Positions 54,751 through 64,000 of a DNA stretch of 64,000 nucleotides are shown in pieces (positions within the stretch are counted from its first letter, which is position 1; each line of letters opens with the position of its first letter). The translations under genes were made by a program, and so were the position numbers. The stretch is from Pantoea sp. SoEX (GTDB lineage Bacteria; Pseudomonadota; Gammaproteobacteria; Enterobacterales; Enterobacteriaceae). The stretch covers positions 1 to 64,000 of the forward strand of contig NZ_SZZT01000003.1 of assembly GCF_009829945.1 (NCBI RefSeq). Reading direction: 5' to 3'. The notes beneath the pieces were generated by a model. That model had not been told where the DNA came from. It was given only the letters and a program-made list of their open reading frames with translations, and ran no database searches.

Positions 54751-54981
54751 TTGTTTATAATAAGGATTATAATTTTAATTTTATTTTATTTCTTAATCTA
54801 AATAATTTAATTGATTTTATATTTATAATTATAAAAAGTAATTTATATATTTTTAATATAGTATTTTAAGATAGCTTTCAATCAAATATTTATTCTATTC
54901 AGTAACTACTCATAATAATTCATCATTTAATTGTAATAAATACCCAGAGGTATAATTCAAGTTAAAAAATAATATGTCATT

Positions 54982-56415
54982 ATGGTTAATGTTAAAGTGA
55001 ATTATTTACCCATATTTGTTAATTTGCATAGCCGTCCAGTTCTAGTTATTGGTGGAGGCATTATAGCTAAAAGAAAAATTGATCAACTACATCGTGCCGG
55101 TGCTTACATTAAAATTGTTGCAAGTAACATCTGTAATGAAATAAAGGAACTTATGGAAATATATCATATTGAATGGATATCTACCAAATTTGATCCTATA
55201 CAGATAGATAGTGTATTTTTAGTAATAGCAGCAACAAATGATACTGTTCTTAATAAGAATATATATTTAGAAGCAAATATCAGATATAAATTAGTTAATG
55301 TAGTAGATGATAAACTAAATTGTAATTTTATATTTCCTTCTATTATAAACCGCTTCCCTATAATATTAGCCATATCTTCTAGTGCAACATCCCCTATATT
55401 AGTTAGAGTATTAAAAGAAAAATTAGAAGCATTATTACCAAAAAATATAAATGAAATTGCTATAATAGCTGGCAAATGGCGTAATAAAGTTAAAAAAAAA
55501 TTTTTTTCTTTATCCGACAGACGTCGTTTTTGGGAAAGAATATTTAATGGACCTTTAGTTAATCAAATATTAAAAAGCAATTCAAAAGAAGTAAAACTAA
55601 TTTTAAATCATTCATTAAATAATCAATCAAACTATACAGGTGAAATTTTTTTAGTAGGTGCCGGACCTGGAGATAGTGGTTTGTTGACTCTACGAGCTTT
55701 ACAAGTAATGCAGTTAGCAGATGTAGTATTATATGATAATTTAGTCAGTAAAGAAGTATTAGAGCTAGTACGTAAAGATGCTGATTTTATTTTTGTTGGT
55801 AAAAAAATTGGATCTCATTTATTTTCACAAAAAGAAATTAATGCAATTTTAGTCAAATTAGCATTACAGGGAAAATACGTAGTACGACTAAAAGGTGGAG
55901 ATCCATTTATTTTTGGAAGAGGAGGTGAAGAAATTCTAGCCGCAAAAGAAGCTGGTATTCCATTTCAAGTTGTTCCTGGAATAACAGCAGCAACAGGTGC
56001 TACTACATATGCTGGTATTCCACTAACTCATCGTAATTATTCTCAAAGCGTTACTTTTATTACAGGTCATTATCATTTAGAAAATAATCTTAATAATTGT
56101 GTTGCTCTTATACTTAAAGGTCAAACATTAGTTATTTATATGGGAATCATAACAGCAACCAAGATTAGTAATCTATTAATTTATAAAGGTTGCACTAAAT
56201 CTACTCCAGTAGCAGTTATTAGTAAAGGAACACTACAAGATCAAAAAGTATTAATTGGAACATTAGAGCAATTAGGATCTTTAGCAGCCTCAGTATCTAC
56301 TCCTGCAATAATAGTAATAGGAGATATCGTTAATCTTCATAATAAACTTTCATGGTTTAATGACAAAGTTAAATATAAACCTCCTAAATCTTCTTGTATT
56401 ATTAACTTATCATGA
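54982..56415 (+). CDS. cysG: Siroheme synthase, trifunctional CysG
   Basis: CysG methylates uroporphyrinogen III, oxidises precorrin-2 and inserts iron to make siroheme for CysI. The 477 residues (E. coli 457) comprise an N-terminal dehydrogenase/ferrochelatase (VIGGGIIAKRKI NAD loop; catalytic Asp in NVVDDK; the SSATSP serine loop) and a C-terminal SAM methyltransferase (VGAGPGDSGLLTLRALQ, RLKGGDPFIFGRGGEE). In E. coli it is in the nir operon. Placement before cysDNC is known in other Enterobacterales and groups it with its user, sulfite reductase. Confidence 0.96.
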   Translation: MVNVKVNYLPIFVNLHSRPVLVIGGGIIAKRKIDQLHRAGAYIKIVASNICNEIKELMEIYHIEWISTKFDPIQIDSVFLVIAATNDTVLNKNIYLEANIRYKLVNVVDDKLNCNFIFPSIINRFPIILAISSSATSPILVRVLKEKLEALLPKNINEIAIIAGKWRNKVKKKFFSLSDRRRFWERIFNGPLVNQILKSNSKEVKLILNHSLNNQSNYTGEIFLVGAGPGDSGLLTLRALQVMQLADVVLYDNLVSKEVLELVRKDADFIFVGKKIGSHLFSQKEINAILVKLALQGKYVVRLKGGDPFIFGRGGEEILAAKEAGIPFQVVPGITAATGATTYAGIPLTHRNYSQSVTFITGHYHLENNLNNCVALILKGQTLVIYMGIITATKISNLLIYKGCTKSTPVAVISKGTLQDQKVLIGTLEQLGSLAASVSTPAIIVIGDIVNLHNKLSWFNDKVKYKPPKSSCIINLS

Positions 56416-56424
56416 GGCAATAAT

Positions 56425-57333
56425 ATGACATCTGAGAAATTAAATCACATATATCAATTAGAAGCAGAAAGTATATATATAATTCGAGAAGTTATATCAG
56501 AATTTACAAATCCAGTAATGATGTATTCTATCGGCAAAGATTCTTCAGTAATGTTACATTTAGCACAAAAAGCATTTTATCCTGCTCCAATTCCATTTCC
56601 TTTATTACATATAGATACAGGTTGGAAATTTAGTGAAATGTATGATTTTCGTGATCGTATAGTTCAATCAATAGGAGCAGAATTATTAATTCATCGAAAT
56701 TTAAAAGGGATTAATATGGGTATTAATCCTTTTATACATGGTAGTACAAAATATACTGACATAATGAAAACAGATGCTTTAAAACAAGCTCTAAACAAAT
56801 ATAGATTTGATGCAGCATTTGGTGGAGCACGTCGTGATGAAGAAAGATCTAGAGCAAAAGAGAGAATTTACTCTTTTAGAGATAGGTTTCATCGATGGGA
56901 TCCTAAAAATCAAAGACCTGAAATGTGGAACAACTATAACGGACAAATTAATAAAGGTGAAAGTATTCGTGTATTTCCCTTATCAAACTGGACTGAACTA
57001 GATATATGGCAATATATTCTTTTAGAAAAAATTAAAATTGTACCACTTTATTTAGCAGCGAAACGTCCTGTTCTAAAAAGAGGTAATATGATTATTGTGA
57101 TTAATGATAATAGAATAAATCTAGAAGAACATGAATTAATAGAAAAGCGTATGGTACGTTTTCGTACTCTAGGATGCTGGCCTTTAACTGGTGCTGTTGA
57201 ATCCACTGCACAAACACTAGAAGAAATTATAGAAGAAATGATATTATCTAGAACTAGCGAACGTAAAGACCGATTAATTGATGTAGATCAATCAAATTCC
57301 ATGGAACATAAAAAAAGACAAGGATATTTTTAA
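56425..57333 (+). CDS. cysD: Sulfate adenylyltransferase subunit 2
   Basis: CysD is the catalytic subunit of ATP sulfurylase, making APS from sulfate and ATP. The 302 residues equal E. coli. The PP-loop [12 protein letters not shown] (about 37-48), [21 protein letters not shown] and the C-terminal [12 protein letters not shown] are conserved. A GAGG site precedes the ATG, which lies 9 bp after cysG, so cysGDNC probably form one operon. Confidence 0.98.
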   Translation: MTSEKLNHIYQLEAESIYIIREVISEFTNPVMMYSIGKDSSVMLHLAQKAFYPAPIPFPLLHIDTGWKFSEMYDFRDRIVQSIGAELLIHRNLKGINMGINPFIHGSTKYTDIMKTDALKQALNKYRFDAAFGGARRDEERSRAKERIYSFRDRFHRWDPKNQRPEMWNNYNGQINKGESIRVFPLSNWTELDIWQYILLEKIKIVPLYLAAKRPVLKRGNMIIVINDNRINLEEHELIEKRMVRFRTLGCWPLTGAVESTAQTLEEIIEEMILSRTSERKDRLIDVDQSNSMEHKKRQGYF

Positions 57334-57345
57334 GGAATTAAGTAG

Positions 57346-58776
57346 ATGAATGATGTAGTAGAAGATATTAAGAATAATATTAAGAAAAATGGTATTAAAA
57401 ATTGGTTATTTGCACAAAAAGATAAAGATCTACTACGTTTTCTGACTTGTGGTAATGTAGATGATGGTAAAAGTACTTTAATTGGTCGTCTGTTGCATGA
57501 TTGTTGTTATATACATGAAGATCAGCTATCGTTGTTGTATAATGATAGTAAGCGTTATAGTATTCAAGGTGAAAAACTTAATTTAGCACTGCTTGTTGAT
57601 GGATTACAGGCTGAACGGGAGCAAGGAATTACAATTGATGTAGCATATAGATATTTTTCTACTGCAAAAAGAAATTTTATAATTGCTGATACTCCTGGAC
57701 ACGATCAATATACTAGAAATATGGTAACTGGTGCTTCTACTTGTCAATTAGCTATAATATTAATAGATGCCCGCAAAGGAATAGTTGCTCAAACTCGTAG
57801 ACATAGTTTTATATCTACTTTATTAAATATTAAGCAATTAATAGTAGCTGTTAATAAAATGGATTTAATTAATTATGATTTTGATATATTTAATAAAATT
57901 AAAAAAGATTATATTGATTTTTCAATAAAATTACCTAAAGATTTAAAAGTTGATTTTGTTCCAATATCTGCTCTTAGGGGTGATAATGTAGTGTCTAGAA
58001 GTACAATAATGACTTGGTATAATGGTAATACTTTATTAGATATATTAGAAAATACTGATTTACATAAAGTAATCAATGATCAACCTATGCGTTTTCCAGT
58101 ACAATATATAAACCGTTTTAATACAGATTTTCGTGGTTATTGTGGGACTGTAGCTTCAGGTAACATAACTATGGGACAAAGTATAAAAGTTCTTCCATCT
58201 GGTTTAGAGTCTAGCATAGCACGTATTGTCACTTTTGATGGTGATTTAAACAGAGCAACTGTTGGTCAAGCGATTACTTTAATTTTAAAAGATGAAATTG
58301 ATATCAGCAGAGGAGATTTAATTTTAGATGTCGACGATAATATAAAACCAGTAAATAGCGCATTTGTTACAATTGTTTGGATGTCAGAAAAACCTATGAA
58401 AGTAAATCAAAGTTATTATATTAAAATAGCTAGTAAAATAGTTGTTATTAATGTAGAAAAAATAATACATCAAATTAATATGAATTCTATGGAAAAATAT
58501 AAAGTCAATAATTTAATATTGAATAGTATTGGATTAGTAAAGATAAATTTTGAAGAACCTGTCATCATAGATACCTTTAAGGAAAATAAAGTAACTGGTG
58601 GATTAATTTTTATTGATCGCATTAGTAATTCTACTATGGGTGCAGGCATGATATATGAAAAAAAAATTGATGTTAAAAATTATAATGACAAGTATAGTAA
58701 TTTTGAATTAGAATTAAATTCACTAATTCGCAATTATTTTCCACATTGGAACGTCCGAGATTTATTGAAGAAATAA
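57346..58776 (+). CDS. cysN: Sulfate adenylyltransferase subunit 1 (GTPase)
   Basis: CysN hydrolyses GTP to drive APS formation by CysD. The 476 residues (E. coli 475) are EF-Tu-like: G1 [13 protein letters not shown]2 [14 protein letters not shown]3 [12 protein letters not shown] and G4 NKMDL. Beta-barrel domains follow, with the conserved [11 protein letters not shown] region. AAGGA precedes the start. cysC begins five bases after the stop; the two proteins are separate, not fused. Confidence 0.97.
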   Translation: MNDVVEDIKNNIKKNGIKNWLFAQKDKDLLRFLTCGNVDDGKSTLIGRLLHDCCYIHEDQLSLLYNDSKRYSIQGEKLNLALLVDGLQAEREQGITIDVAYRYFSTAKRNFIIADTPGHDQYTRNMVTGASTCQLAIILIDARKGIVAQTRRHSFISTLLNIKQLIVAVNKMDLINYDFDIFNKIKKDYIDFSIKLPKDLKVDFVPISALRGDNVVSRSTIMTWYNGNTLLDILENTDLHKVINDQPMRFPVQYINRFNTDFRGYCGTVASGNITMGQSIKVLPSGLESSIARIVTFDGDLNRATVGQAITLILKDEIDISRGDLILDVDDNIKPVNSAFVTIVWMSEKPMKVNQSYYIKIASKIVVINVEKIIHQINMNSMEKYKVNNLILNSIGLVKINFEEPVIIDTFKENKVTGGLIFIDRISNSTMGAGMIYEKKIDVKNYNDKYSNFELELNSLIRNYFPHWNVRDLLKK

Positions 58777-58781
58777 AAATT

Positions 58782-59375
58782 ATGCAACATAAAAATATAA
58801 GTTGGTACCGCCATACTGTTACACGTAGATTAAGAGAAGATAAAAATAGACATAAAGCTACAGTTTTATGGTTTACTGGTCTCTCTGGTTCTGGTAAGTC
58901 CACTATTGCAGATTTTTTAGAACAAAAACTATATGATATGAATATTAAAACTTATTTGTTAGATGGAGATAATTTGCGTTGTGGATTATGTAGTGATTTA
59001 GGTTTTAGTAATTTAGATCGCAAAGAAAATATACGTCGAATAGGTCATATAGCAAAATTAATGGTAGATGCTGGTTTATTAGTAATTACTGCTTTTATTT
59101 CTCCTTATCGAAAAGACAGGGAAATGATACGAAATTTATTTAATAAAGATCAGTTTATTGAAGTATTTATTAATACTCCATTAAGTACTTGTGAAGCAAG
59201 AGATCCTAAAGGCTTATATGAACAAGTTCGTTCTGGAAAATTGTGTGATTTTACAGGCATTGACAATAAATATGAAATTCCAGAAAAACCAGATATCCAG
59301 TTAAATGGTGAAGAATCAATTAATAAATTAGTCAATAATTTGTTAGATTTACTAAAAATAAGAGGTATTATTTAA
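58782..59375 (+). CDS. cysC: Adenylylsulfate kinase
   Basis: CysC phosphorylates APS to PAPS. ATG 58782 gives 197 residues (E. coli 201) with an N terminus, [15 protein letters not shown], that aligns; an upstream codon at 58746 lies inside cysN. The P-loop [19 protein letters not shown], the SDLGFS segment, the serine in [12 protein letters not shown] and the [10 protein letters not shown] motif are intact. This closes the sulfate-assimilation set of seven genes. Confidence 0.97.
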   Translation: MQHKNISWYRHTVTRRLREDKNRHKATVLWFTGLSGSGKSTIADFLEQKLYDMNIKTYLLDGDNLRCGLCSDLGFSNLDRKENIRRIGHIAKLMVDAGLLVITAFISPYRKDREMIRNLFNKDQFIEVFINTPLSTCEARDPKGLYEQVRSGKLCDFTGIDNKYEIPEKPDIQLNGEESINKLVNNLLDLLKIRGII

Positions 59376-59475
59376 TTAACTTTTGAAAATTTTTTATTAA
59401 AGTAAAAAACATCTTTATAACTATATTGATAATGGTAATTTTATATAGTAGATAAAGAATCATTTATTTTTAACC

Positions 59476-60189
59476 ATGGATAAATTGTTTATCAAACAAA
59501 ATATAGTTGCTATAGTACCAGCTGCTGGTATTGGTAAACGGATGCAAATATCAATACCAAAACAATATATAATTATTGGTAAAAAAACTATTATTGAACA
59601 CTGTATTTCTGTTTTACTTTCTAAGTATTATATTAATCAAGTTATTGTCGTTTTAAGTGATAATGATAAGTATTTTTATAAACTTCCTATAGCACATAAT
59701 AGTAGAATAATATGTGTTTCAGGAGGAAAAACTAGAGCTCAATCCGTTTTATCTGGTCTACAAGCTGTAAGTGATTCCAATTGGGTAATAATACACGATG
59801 CATCAAGACCATGTTTGCATGGAGAAGATTTAGATCGGTTAATAAAAATACGTTATAAAAGTAATATAGGGGGAATATTAGCTGTTCCTGTAATTGATAC
59901 TATAAAACTTAGTAATGATAATAATGATATTATTAAAAAAACAATAGAACGTGCAAATTTATGGCGTGCTATGACACCACAATTTTTTTATTACCCATTA
60001 ATTACCTCCTGTCTGAAACTAGCTATGAAAAAAGGAATAAATATTACAGACGAAGCTTCAGCTTTAGAATATTGCGGTTATTATCCTCTATTAATACAGG
60101 GACGTAATGATAATATAAAAATAACTTATCCTGAAGATTTATTAATTGCAGAATTTTACCTTAATAAAAATTGTTATGGTATCGAATAA
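59476..60189 (+). CDS. ispD: 2-C-methyl-D-erythritol 4-phosphate cytidylyltransferase
   Basis: IspD joins CTP to methylerythritol phosphate in the non-mevalonate isoprenoid pathway. The 237 residues (E. coli 236) have the nucleotide loop [10 protein letters not shown], the PKQY motif, HDASRPC and a C-terminal segment with [10 protein letters not shown]. ftsB, which precedes ispD in E. coli, is absent: the 100-bp gap after cysC is too small. It overlaps ispF by one base (TAATG). Confidence 0.96.
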   Translation: MDKLFIKQNIVAIVPAAGIGKRMQISIPKQYIIIGKKTIIEHCISVLLSKYYINQVIVVLSDNDKYFYKLPIAHNSRIICVSGGKTRAQSVLSGLQAVSDSNWVIIHDASRPCLHGEDLDRLIKIRYKSNIGGILAVPVIDTIKLSNDNNDIIKKTIERANLWRAMTPQFFYYPLITSCLKLAMKKGINITDEASALEYCGYYPLLIQGRNDNIKITYPEDLLIAEFYLNKNCYGIE

Positions 60190-60677
60190 TGATACGTATC
60201 GGACATGGTTTTGATGTTCATGCTTTTAGCAAAAGTAATATTGATAATCCTCTTGTGCTTGGAGGAGTAATCATACCTTTTGAATATGGTTTAATAGCAC
60301 ACTCCGATGGAGATGTTGTTATACATGCTCTCATTGATGCTTTTTTAGGAGCTACATCAATGGGTGATATAGGAACTTTATTTCCAGATACAAATCCTAG
60401 TTTTAAAAAAATTGATAGTTTTTATTTACTAGATAAGGTATGGCAAGATATAGTTTTCAAGGGATATTATATAGGAAATATAGATTTAACGATTATAGCA
60501 CAAGCTCCAAAACTTATTTCATATTTTAAACAAATGCGCTTTAATATTTCTAAAAATATTAATTGTCACATGAATAAGATTAATATAAAAGCTACTACAA
60601 CAGAAAAATTAGGGTTTATTGGTCGTGAAGAAGGAATTGCATGTGAAGCCGTAGTATTGATATTAAAAAATTGCTAA
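60189..60677 (+). CDS. ispF: 2-C-methyl-D-erythritol 2,4-cyclodiphosphate synthase
   Basis: IspF cyclises the CDP-methylerythritol phosphate intermediate to MEcPP. ATG 60189, overlapping the ispD stop, gives 162 residues (E. coli 159). Zinc ligands are in GHGFDVHAF and [21 protein letters not shown], the [20 protein letters not shown] substrate segment and the C-terminal VVLILK are conserved. An upstream in-frame codon at 60171 adds residues unrelated to the family. Confidence 0.96.
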   Translation: MIRIGHGFDVHAFSKSNIDNPLVLGGVIIPFEYGLIAHSDGDVVIHALIDAFLGATSMGDIGTLFPDTNPSFKKIDSFYLLDKVWQDIVFKGYYIGNIDLTIIAQAPKLISYFKQMRFNISKNINCHMNKINIKATTTEKLGFIGREEGIACEAVVLILKNC

Positions 60678-60920
60678 TTTTAAACAAAATATTATTAATT
60701 ATTTATTTTTTATAAATCATTCATATAGATAAATAATCTAAAGTATAAAATTATTTACAATAATTATCATCTTCTATAAATATTTATTCCCCTGTTCTTA
60801 TTTTGATAATTTATGTTATTAAGTTATATAATTAATATAATTTTTAGTCTAAATTTATATAAATAGCACTAGAAATTCAAATATAATAAAATTATTTTTA
60901 ACTGTAATAAAACTTAACAG

Positions 60921-60970
60921 TTATAATATATTTATCTTTAATACTTGTATTAAAGATAAATATATTATAA
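60921..60970. repeat. 24-bp perfect palindrome with 2-base centre
   Basis: Arm 60921-60944 is the exact reverse complement of 60947-60970; only TT separates them. It lies 244 bp after ispF and is the longest perfect inverted repeat I found. With A+T around three quarters, a 24-bp perfect match is far beyond chance for one locus. As RNA it would fold into one long stem with a tiny loop; as DNA it could form a cruciform. There is no T-run after it. Function unknown. Confidence 0.85.
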
Positions 60971-61150
60971 AATTAACTAGGCTAATTTTAAATTACATAA
61001 CAGGATATTATGTAAGTTTTATCTATTTGATATTTTAACTTTAGTAATATAAAAAATTGCTTTTTCGTAAGGGAATTAATTTTAAGATTATAAATTTTGA
61101 TTAGCTAAAATTAAAAATATTTTAAATTAAATAGTTAATATTAATAATTA

Positions 61151-61172
61151 ATGACTTGAAGTCATGTTTTTT
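61151..61172 (+). terminator. Small intrinsic terminator-like hairpin
   Basis: ATGACT (61151-61156), loop TGA, AGTCAT (61160-61165), then G and six T residues. The form is that of a short Rho-independent terminator on the + strand. It lies 470 bp beyond ispF with no ORF before it, so it might end an unannotated RNA or a long ispF 3' UTR. The stem is only six pairs. Confidence 0.45.
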
Positions 61173-61207
61173 AAATAAAAAATCAAATCATTATTTAATG
61201 AATAACA

Positions 61208-61231
61208 ATTGATTTTTGATATAAAATCAAT
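61208..61231. repeat. 9-bp inverted repeat
   Basis: ATTGATTTT (61208-61216) and its reverse complement (61223-61231) enclose TGATAT. It is part of the hairpin series before rpoS. AT-rich, so chance is possible. Confidence 0.4.
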
Positions 61232-61309
61232 AATATTATTATATAATGATATATCACTAAATTGTTAATTATTATTTTATATATCTATAAATAAGATATG
61301 TTTTTGGTT

Positions 61310-61326
61310 CAAAAACAATACGAAAA
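61310..61326. repeat. 7-bp inverted repeat GTTTTTG/CAAAAAC
   Basis: GTTTTTG (61310-61316), GTT loop, CAAAAAC (61320-61326). It lies about 65 bp upstream of the conserved nlpD-end/rpoS-leader sequence. Role unknown. Confidence 0.4.
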
Positions 61327-61389
61327 ATCAAACTATAAAGGATATTTCTAAATATGAATAATTTATAGAAATTAGTTTTATAACATTAT

Positions 61390-61449
61390 ATTTTGAAATT
61401 CGTTATTTATAAGGAAGAATCCGTAAACGTTGTGTTATAAATTACAGCG
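61390..61449 (+). pseudogene. nlpD: 3' remnant of nlpD, frameshifted
   Basis: ATTTTGAAATTCGTTA (61390-61405) matches the E. coli nlpD 3' end encoding HFEIRY. TCCGTAAACG (61420-61429) and TGTTATAAATTACAGCG (61433-61449) match the DNA for the last residues (SVNPLRYLPQR). The reading frame is broken: it hits TAA at 61409-61411, and the downstream piece is in another frame. The rest of nlpD is not recognisable. The gene is dead, but its last 60 bases persist, which points to selection for another role, the rpoS leader. Confidence 0.8.
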
Positions 61450-61497
61450 CAATCTGGCAGAAACTATTTTGCTTTGAGATCACGGGTAGGACCGAGT
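61390..61497 (+). promoter_or_regulatory. rpoS: rpoS leader with conserved ribosome-binding region
   Basis: In E. coli the rpoS 5' UTR folds so that an upstream antisense element, inside the nlpD end, masks the ribosome-binding site; small RNAs such as DsrA pair with the element and free it. Here GATCACGGGTAGGA (61478-61491) equals, from memory, the E. coli bases just before rpoS, including the AGGA site. The upstream partner carrying GAAATTCGTTA is also present, with an altered spacer. This is unusual DNA conservation in an otherwise eroded gap. Whether the fold and any small RNA are still used is inference. Confidence 0.7.
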
Positions 61498-62484
61498 ATG
61501 AATCATGATATACTAAAATCTAAAATGCATGAAAATGTAGATTTTGAAGAATATAAAAATGAAATTTTTGATAGTAATGATTTTATCGAAACAGAATTAG
61601 GAGATGATGACATTATAGAAGAAGAAATACTTCCAGGAGCTACTCAAAGAATTTTAGATGCTACGCAATTGTATCTAGGTGAGATAGGGTATTCTCCTTT
61701 ATTAACTGCAGAAGAAGAAGTTTTTTTTGCTCGACGTGCTTTACAAGGTGACATTTTCTCTCGTAAACGCATGATAGAAAGTAATTTACGATTAGTAGTA
61801 AAAATAGCTCGTCGTTATAGTAACAGAGGTATGGCACTATTAGATTTAATTGAAGAAGGTAATCTTGGTTTAATTAGGGCTGTAGAAAAATTTGATCCAG
61901 AGCGGGGTTTTCGTTTTTCTACTTATTCTACTTGGTGGATACGTCAAACTATAGAAAGAGCTATTATGAACCAAACTCGTACTATTCGCTTACCTATCCA
62001 TATTATGAAAGAATTAAACGTTTACTTACGTACTGCTCGTGAACTTTCTCATAAACTAGATCACGAACCTAGTGCAGAAGAAATAGCAGAAAAATTAGAC
62101 AAATCGGTTGACGATGTTAATCGTATGTTAAAATTAAATGAACATATTACTTCAGTTGATATGCCATTAGGTATGGATTCTGAAAAAGCCTTATTAGATA
62201 TATTAGCAGATGAGAAAGATAATGGTCCTGAAAATGCTACTCAAGATGATGATATGAAACAAAGTATAATTAAATGGTTATTTGAGTTAAGCATAAAACA
62301 AAGAGAAGTGTTATCACGCAGATTTGGTTTATTAGGATATGATGCTGCAACTTTAGAAGATGTTGGTCGTGAAATTGGATTAACAAGAGAGCGGGTACGT
62401 CAAATTCAAGTTGAAGGATTACGACGATTGCGTGAAATTTTACAATCTCATGGTTTAAATATTGAAGCGTTATTTTGCAAATAG
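61498..62484 (+). CDS. rpoS: RNA polymerase sigma factor RpoS
   Basis: RpoS directs transcription in stationary phase and general stress. ATG 61498, with AGGA eight bases upstream, gives 328 residues (E. coli 330); a TTG at 61474 lies upstream of that site. It is RpoS rather than RpoD by size, lack of a large region 1.1 insert, the [20 protein letters not shown] signature, and the nlpD-rpoS-mutS context. Regions 2 ([18 protein letters not shown]), 3 ([21 protein letters not shown], including the Lys used by the RssB adaptor) and 4 ([19 protein letters not shown]) are nearly unchanged. Divergence is confined to the first 45 residues. Confidence 0.95.
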   Translation: MNHDILKSKMHENVDFEEYKNEIFDSNDFIETELGDDDIIEEEILPGATQRILDATQLYLGEIGYSPLLTAEEEVFFARRALQGDIFSRKRMIESNLRLVVKIARRYSNRGMALLDLIEEGNLGLIRAVEKFDPERGFRFSTYSTWWIRQTIERAIMNQTRTIRLPIHIMKELNVYLRTARELSHKLDHEPSAEEIAEKLDKSVDDVNRMLKLNEHITSVDMPLGMDSEKALLDILADEKDNGPENATQDDDMKQSIIKWLFELSIKQREVLSRRFGLLGYDAATLEDVGREIGLTRERVRQIQVEGLRRLREILQSHGLNIEALFCK

Positions 62485-62512
62485 GATAATTATAAAATTC
62501 TAAAGTGTATTT

Positions 62513-64000
62513 TTAGCTTTTTATCGATTTTAAAATATATATTAAATTAATAGCTTCATTTGGTGTTATATTATCTGGATCTATTTTTTTAATGATATTC
62601 TGTATAACAGATGTAGTTTTTTTTTCTACCGGTATTAACAAAGAATCATTGGTAATAGCTGAAGTTGAGTTAGAGCGAAAATTACTGTTTTCTATCTCTA
62701 ACTCATTTAATTTTTCTTTTGCTAAGTTGATAACTTGTTTAGGAATTCCAGCTAGTAAAGCTACAGAAAAACCATAACTTTTGTTCATACTTCCATTTTT
62801 AACAGTATGCATAAATGCTATTTTATCTTCATGTTCTATTGCATCGAAATATACGTTTGTTATACCTATAAATTTTTCTTTAATAAAAGTTAACTCAAAA
62901 TAATGTGTTGCAAATAATGTAATAGCTTTAATTTTATTATTAATATATTCTGCGCAAGACCATGCTAAAGCAAGACCATCGTATGTTGAAGTTCCTCTGC
63001 CAATTTCATCCATGATAACTAAACTATTACTAGTGGAGTTATGCAAGATATTTGCTGCTTCAGTCATTTCAACCATAAAAGTTGAACGGCCAGATGCTAA
63101 ATCATCAGATGCACCAATTCTTGTAAAAATACGATCAAAATTTCCTATTAATGCTTCTTTTGCTGGCACAAAACTTCCTATATATGCCATTAAAACTATT
63201 AATGCTGTTTGACGCATATATGTACTTTTACCACCCATATTTGGTCCGGTAATAATTAGCATTCTATTTTTCTTGGATAAAGATATTGAATTTGGAATAA
63301 AAGGTTCTATTAATACTTTTTCTACTACCGGGTGACGTCCATCTACAATATTTATCTTGGGTTCTTTTTGTAATACAGGTCTACAATAATTAAGGTTATG
63401 AGCACGTTCTGCTAGGTTACTTAACACATCTAATTTAGCTAATGCTTGTGAACTAAGTTGAAGTGATTCAGTGTACGGCATAATATAATCAAATATTGAT
63501 TCATATAAAAATTTTTCTAATGATAAGGATTTTTCTTTAGAAATTATTATTTTATTTTCATATTCTTTTAATTCAGGAATAATATAACGATTCACATTCT
63601 TTAATGTTTGACGAAGTATATAATGATTAGGAATTTTATTGACTTGACTTTTGCTTACTTGGACGTAATATCCATATATCTTAGTAAAACCTATTTTTAA
63701 TGTATCTAATGATAAATTTTTACGCTCTTTCATTTCAATTTTTTTCAAATAATTTTCCGCACCCTTTGCTAAATTACGCCATTTGTCAAGTTCTTCATTG
63801 TAACCTAAAGCAATAACTCCCCCTTCTCTAATAAGCATAGGTGGAAATTCAACTATCGCTTGTTCAAGTAAATTACGCAGTTCTTTGAATTCTCCTATTT
63901 GTCTAAATATTTTTCTTAATTTTTTTGCCTTAAATTGTGCTGTAACTTGATTTAGTTCAGGAAATTGTTGCAAAGCACAACGTAATCTAACAAAATCACG
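62513..64000 (-). CDS. mutS: DNA mismatch repair protein MutS (5' part beyond window)
   Basis: MutS recognises mismatches and, with MutL, activates MutH. The window holds the last 495 residues of about 850; the frame is open to base 64000. Visible are the lever/clamp region ([11 protein letters not shown]), the ATPase core with Walker [14 protein letters not shown], Walker [17 protein letters not shown] and [10 protein letters not shown]-terminal segment ends in [13 protein letters not shown], matching the E. coli end. It converges with rpoS, leaving 28 bp between stops. The TTG at 63973 is internal, not the start. Confidence 0.97.
   Translation of the reverse strand, partial: RDFVRLRCALQQFPELNQVTAQFKAKKLRKIFRQIGEFKELRNLLEQAIVEFPPMLIREGGVIALGYNEELDKWRNLAKGAENYLKKIEMKERKNLSLDTLKIGFTKIYGYYVQVSKSQVNKIPNHYILRQTLKNVNRYIIPELKEYENKIIISKEKSLSLEKFLYESIFDYIMPYTESLQLSSQALAKLDVLSNLAERAHNLNYCRPVLQKEPKINIVDGRHPVVEKVLIEPFIPNSISLSKKNRMLIITGPNMGGKSTYMRQTALIVLMAYIGSFVPAKEALIGNFDRIFTRIGASDDLASGRSTFMVEMTEAANILHNSTSNSLVIMDEIGRGTSTYDGLALAWSCAEYINNKIKAITLFATHYFELTFIKEKFIGITNVYFDAIEHEDKIAFMHTVKNGSMNKSYGFSVALLAGIPKQVINLAKEKLNELEIENSNFRSNSTSAITNDSLLIPVEKKTTSVIQNIIKKIDPDNITPNEAINLIYILKSIKS

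Larger units (their letters stand above)
60678..61389. other. Eroded region where truD, surE, pcm and most of nlpD would lie; hairpin-rich
   Basis: In E. coli truD, surE, pcm and nlpD lie between ispF and rpoS. Here 712 bp of AT-rich DNA remain before the recognisable nlpD end. No ORF or family similarity is visible. The region is unusual for its inverted repeats: a 24-bp perfect palindrome (60921-60970), a hairpin with T-run (61151-61172), a 9-bp hairpin (61208-61231) and a 7-bp hairpin (61310-61326). Together these are more than other spacers in the window show. Confidence 0.6.

Noticed and set aside
61474-61497. Longer RpoS start at TTG 61474
   Set aside because: It lies upstream of the conserved AGGA ribosome-binding site, and the eight extra residues do not match RpoS; ATG 61498 matches the E. 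coli start.

Overview
The window is a compact, strongly AT-rich piece of a gammaproteobacterial (Enterobacterales) chromosome. Nearly every protein aligns end to end with its E. coli counterpart. Gene order is the E. coli order with intervening genes deleted. I see no insertion sequences, prophage, CRISPR arrays or rRNA, and only one tRNA. Biosynthetic genes (lysine, arginine entry step, serine, cysteine and sulfate assimilation, isoprenoids, queuosine) are kept, while regulators and stress-signalling genes are missing from their usual places. This is the pattern of a long-established obligate insect endosymbiont, such as the Blochmannia or Baumannia types. I do not assign a species. Comparisons with E. 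coli are from memory, not from a computed alignment.

Layout. 0-7 kb: mobA (cut by the window edge), dsbA, a DNA polymerase I gene split in two, engB and typA. 7-10.3 kb: recG, rpoZ and gmk, with spoT and trmH missing between recG and rpoZ. 10.6-14.3 kb: prlC and pitA, converging on a strong hairpin. 14.4-24.7 kb: metK, tktA, epd, pgk, fbaA, mscS, rpiA and serA, covering central carbon, pentose phosphate, PLP precursor and serine. 24.7-34.9 kb: fau, pepP, ygfZ, recJ, prfB (programmed +1 frameshift), lysS, lysA and mutH. 35-44.5 kb: lgt, thyA, recC, recB (nuclease domain missing) and argA, with ptrA and recD absent. 44.7-50.3 kb: initiator tRNA, queF, pyrG, eno, queE and queD. 50.5-59.4 kb: the complete set cysJ, cysI, cysH, cysG, cysD, cysN, cysC. 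59.5-64 kb: ispD, ispF, an eroded 0.8 kb region where truD, surE, pcm and nlpD would lie, rpoS, and the 3' part of mutS.

The genes form working modules. CysDNC plus CysH, CysIJ and CysG (siroheme) turn sulfate into sulfide. TktA, Epd, Pgk, FbaA, RpiA and Eno carry carbon flow and feed SerA and IspDF. QueD, QueE and QueF serve queuosine synthesis. RecG, RecJ, RecBC, MutS, MutH and Pol I form a retained but modified repair set.

The observations most worth following are these. (1) Pol I is split exactly between its 5'-nuclease and Klenow parts, and all four metal-binding acidic residues of the proofreading exonuclease are replaced. (2) RecB has lost its whole nuclease domain, recD is gone from its locus, and several Chi-contact residues of RecC are changed, which suggests a helicase-only RecBC. 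(3) The 3' end of the otherwise erased nlpD gene survives as DNA, apparently because it is the leader and regulatory region of rpoS. (4) rpoS is kept although both syntenic (p)ppGpp loci, relA and spoT, are empty. (5) A 24-bp perfect palindrome and a run of smaller hairpins lie in the gap before rpoS. I found no clearly new multi-gene system.
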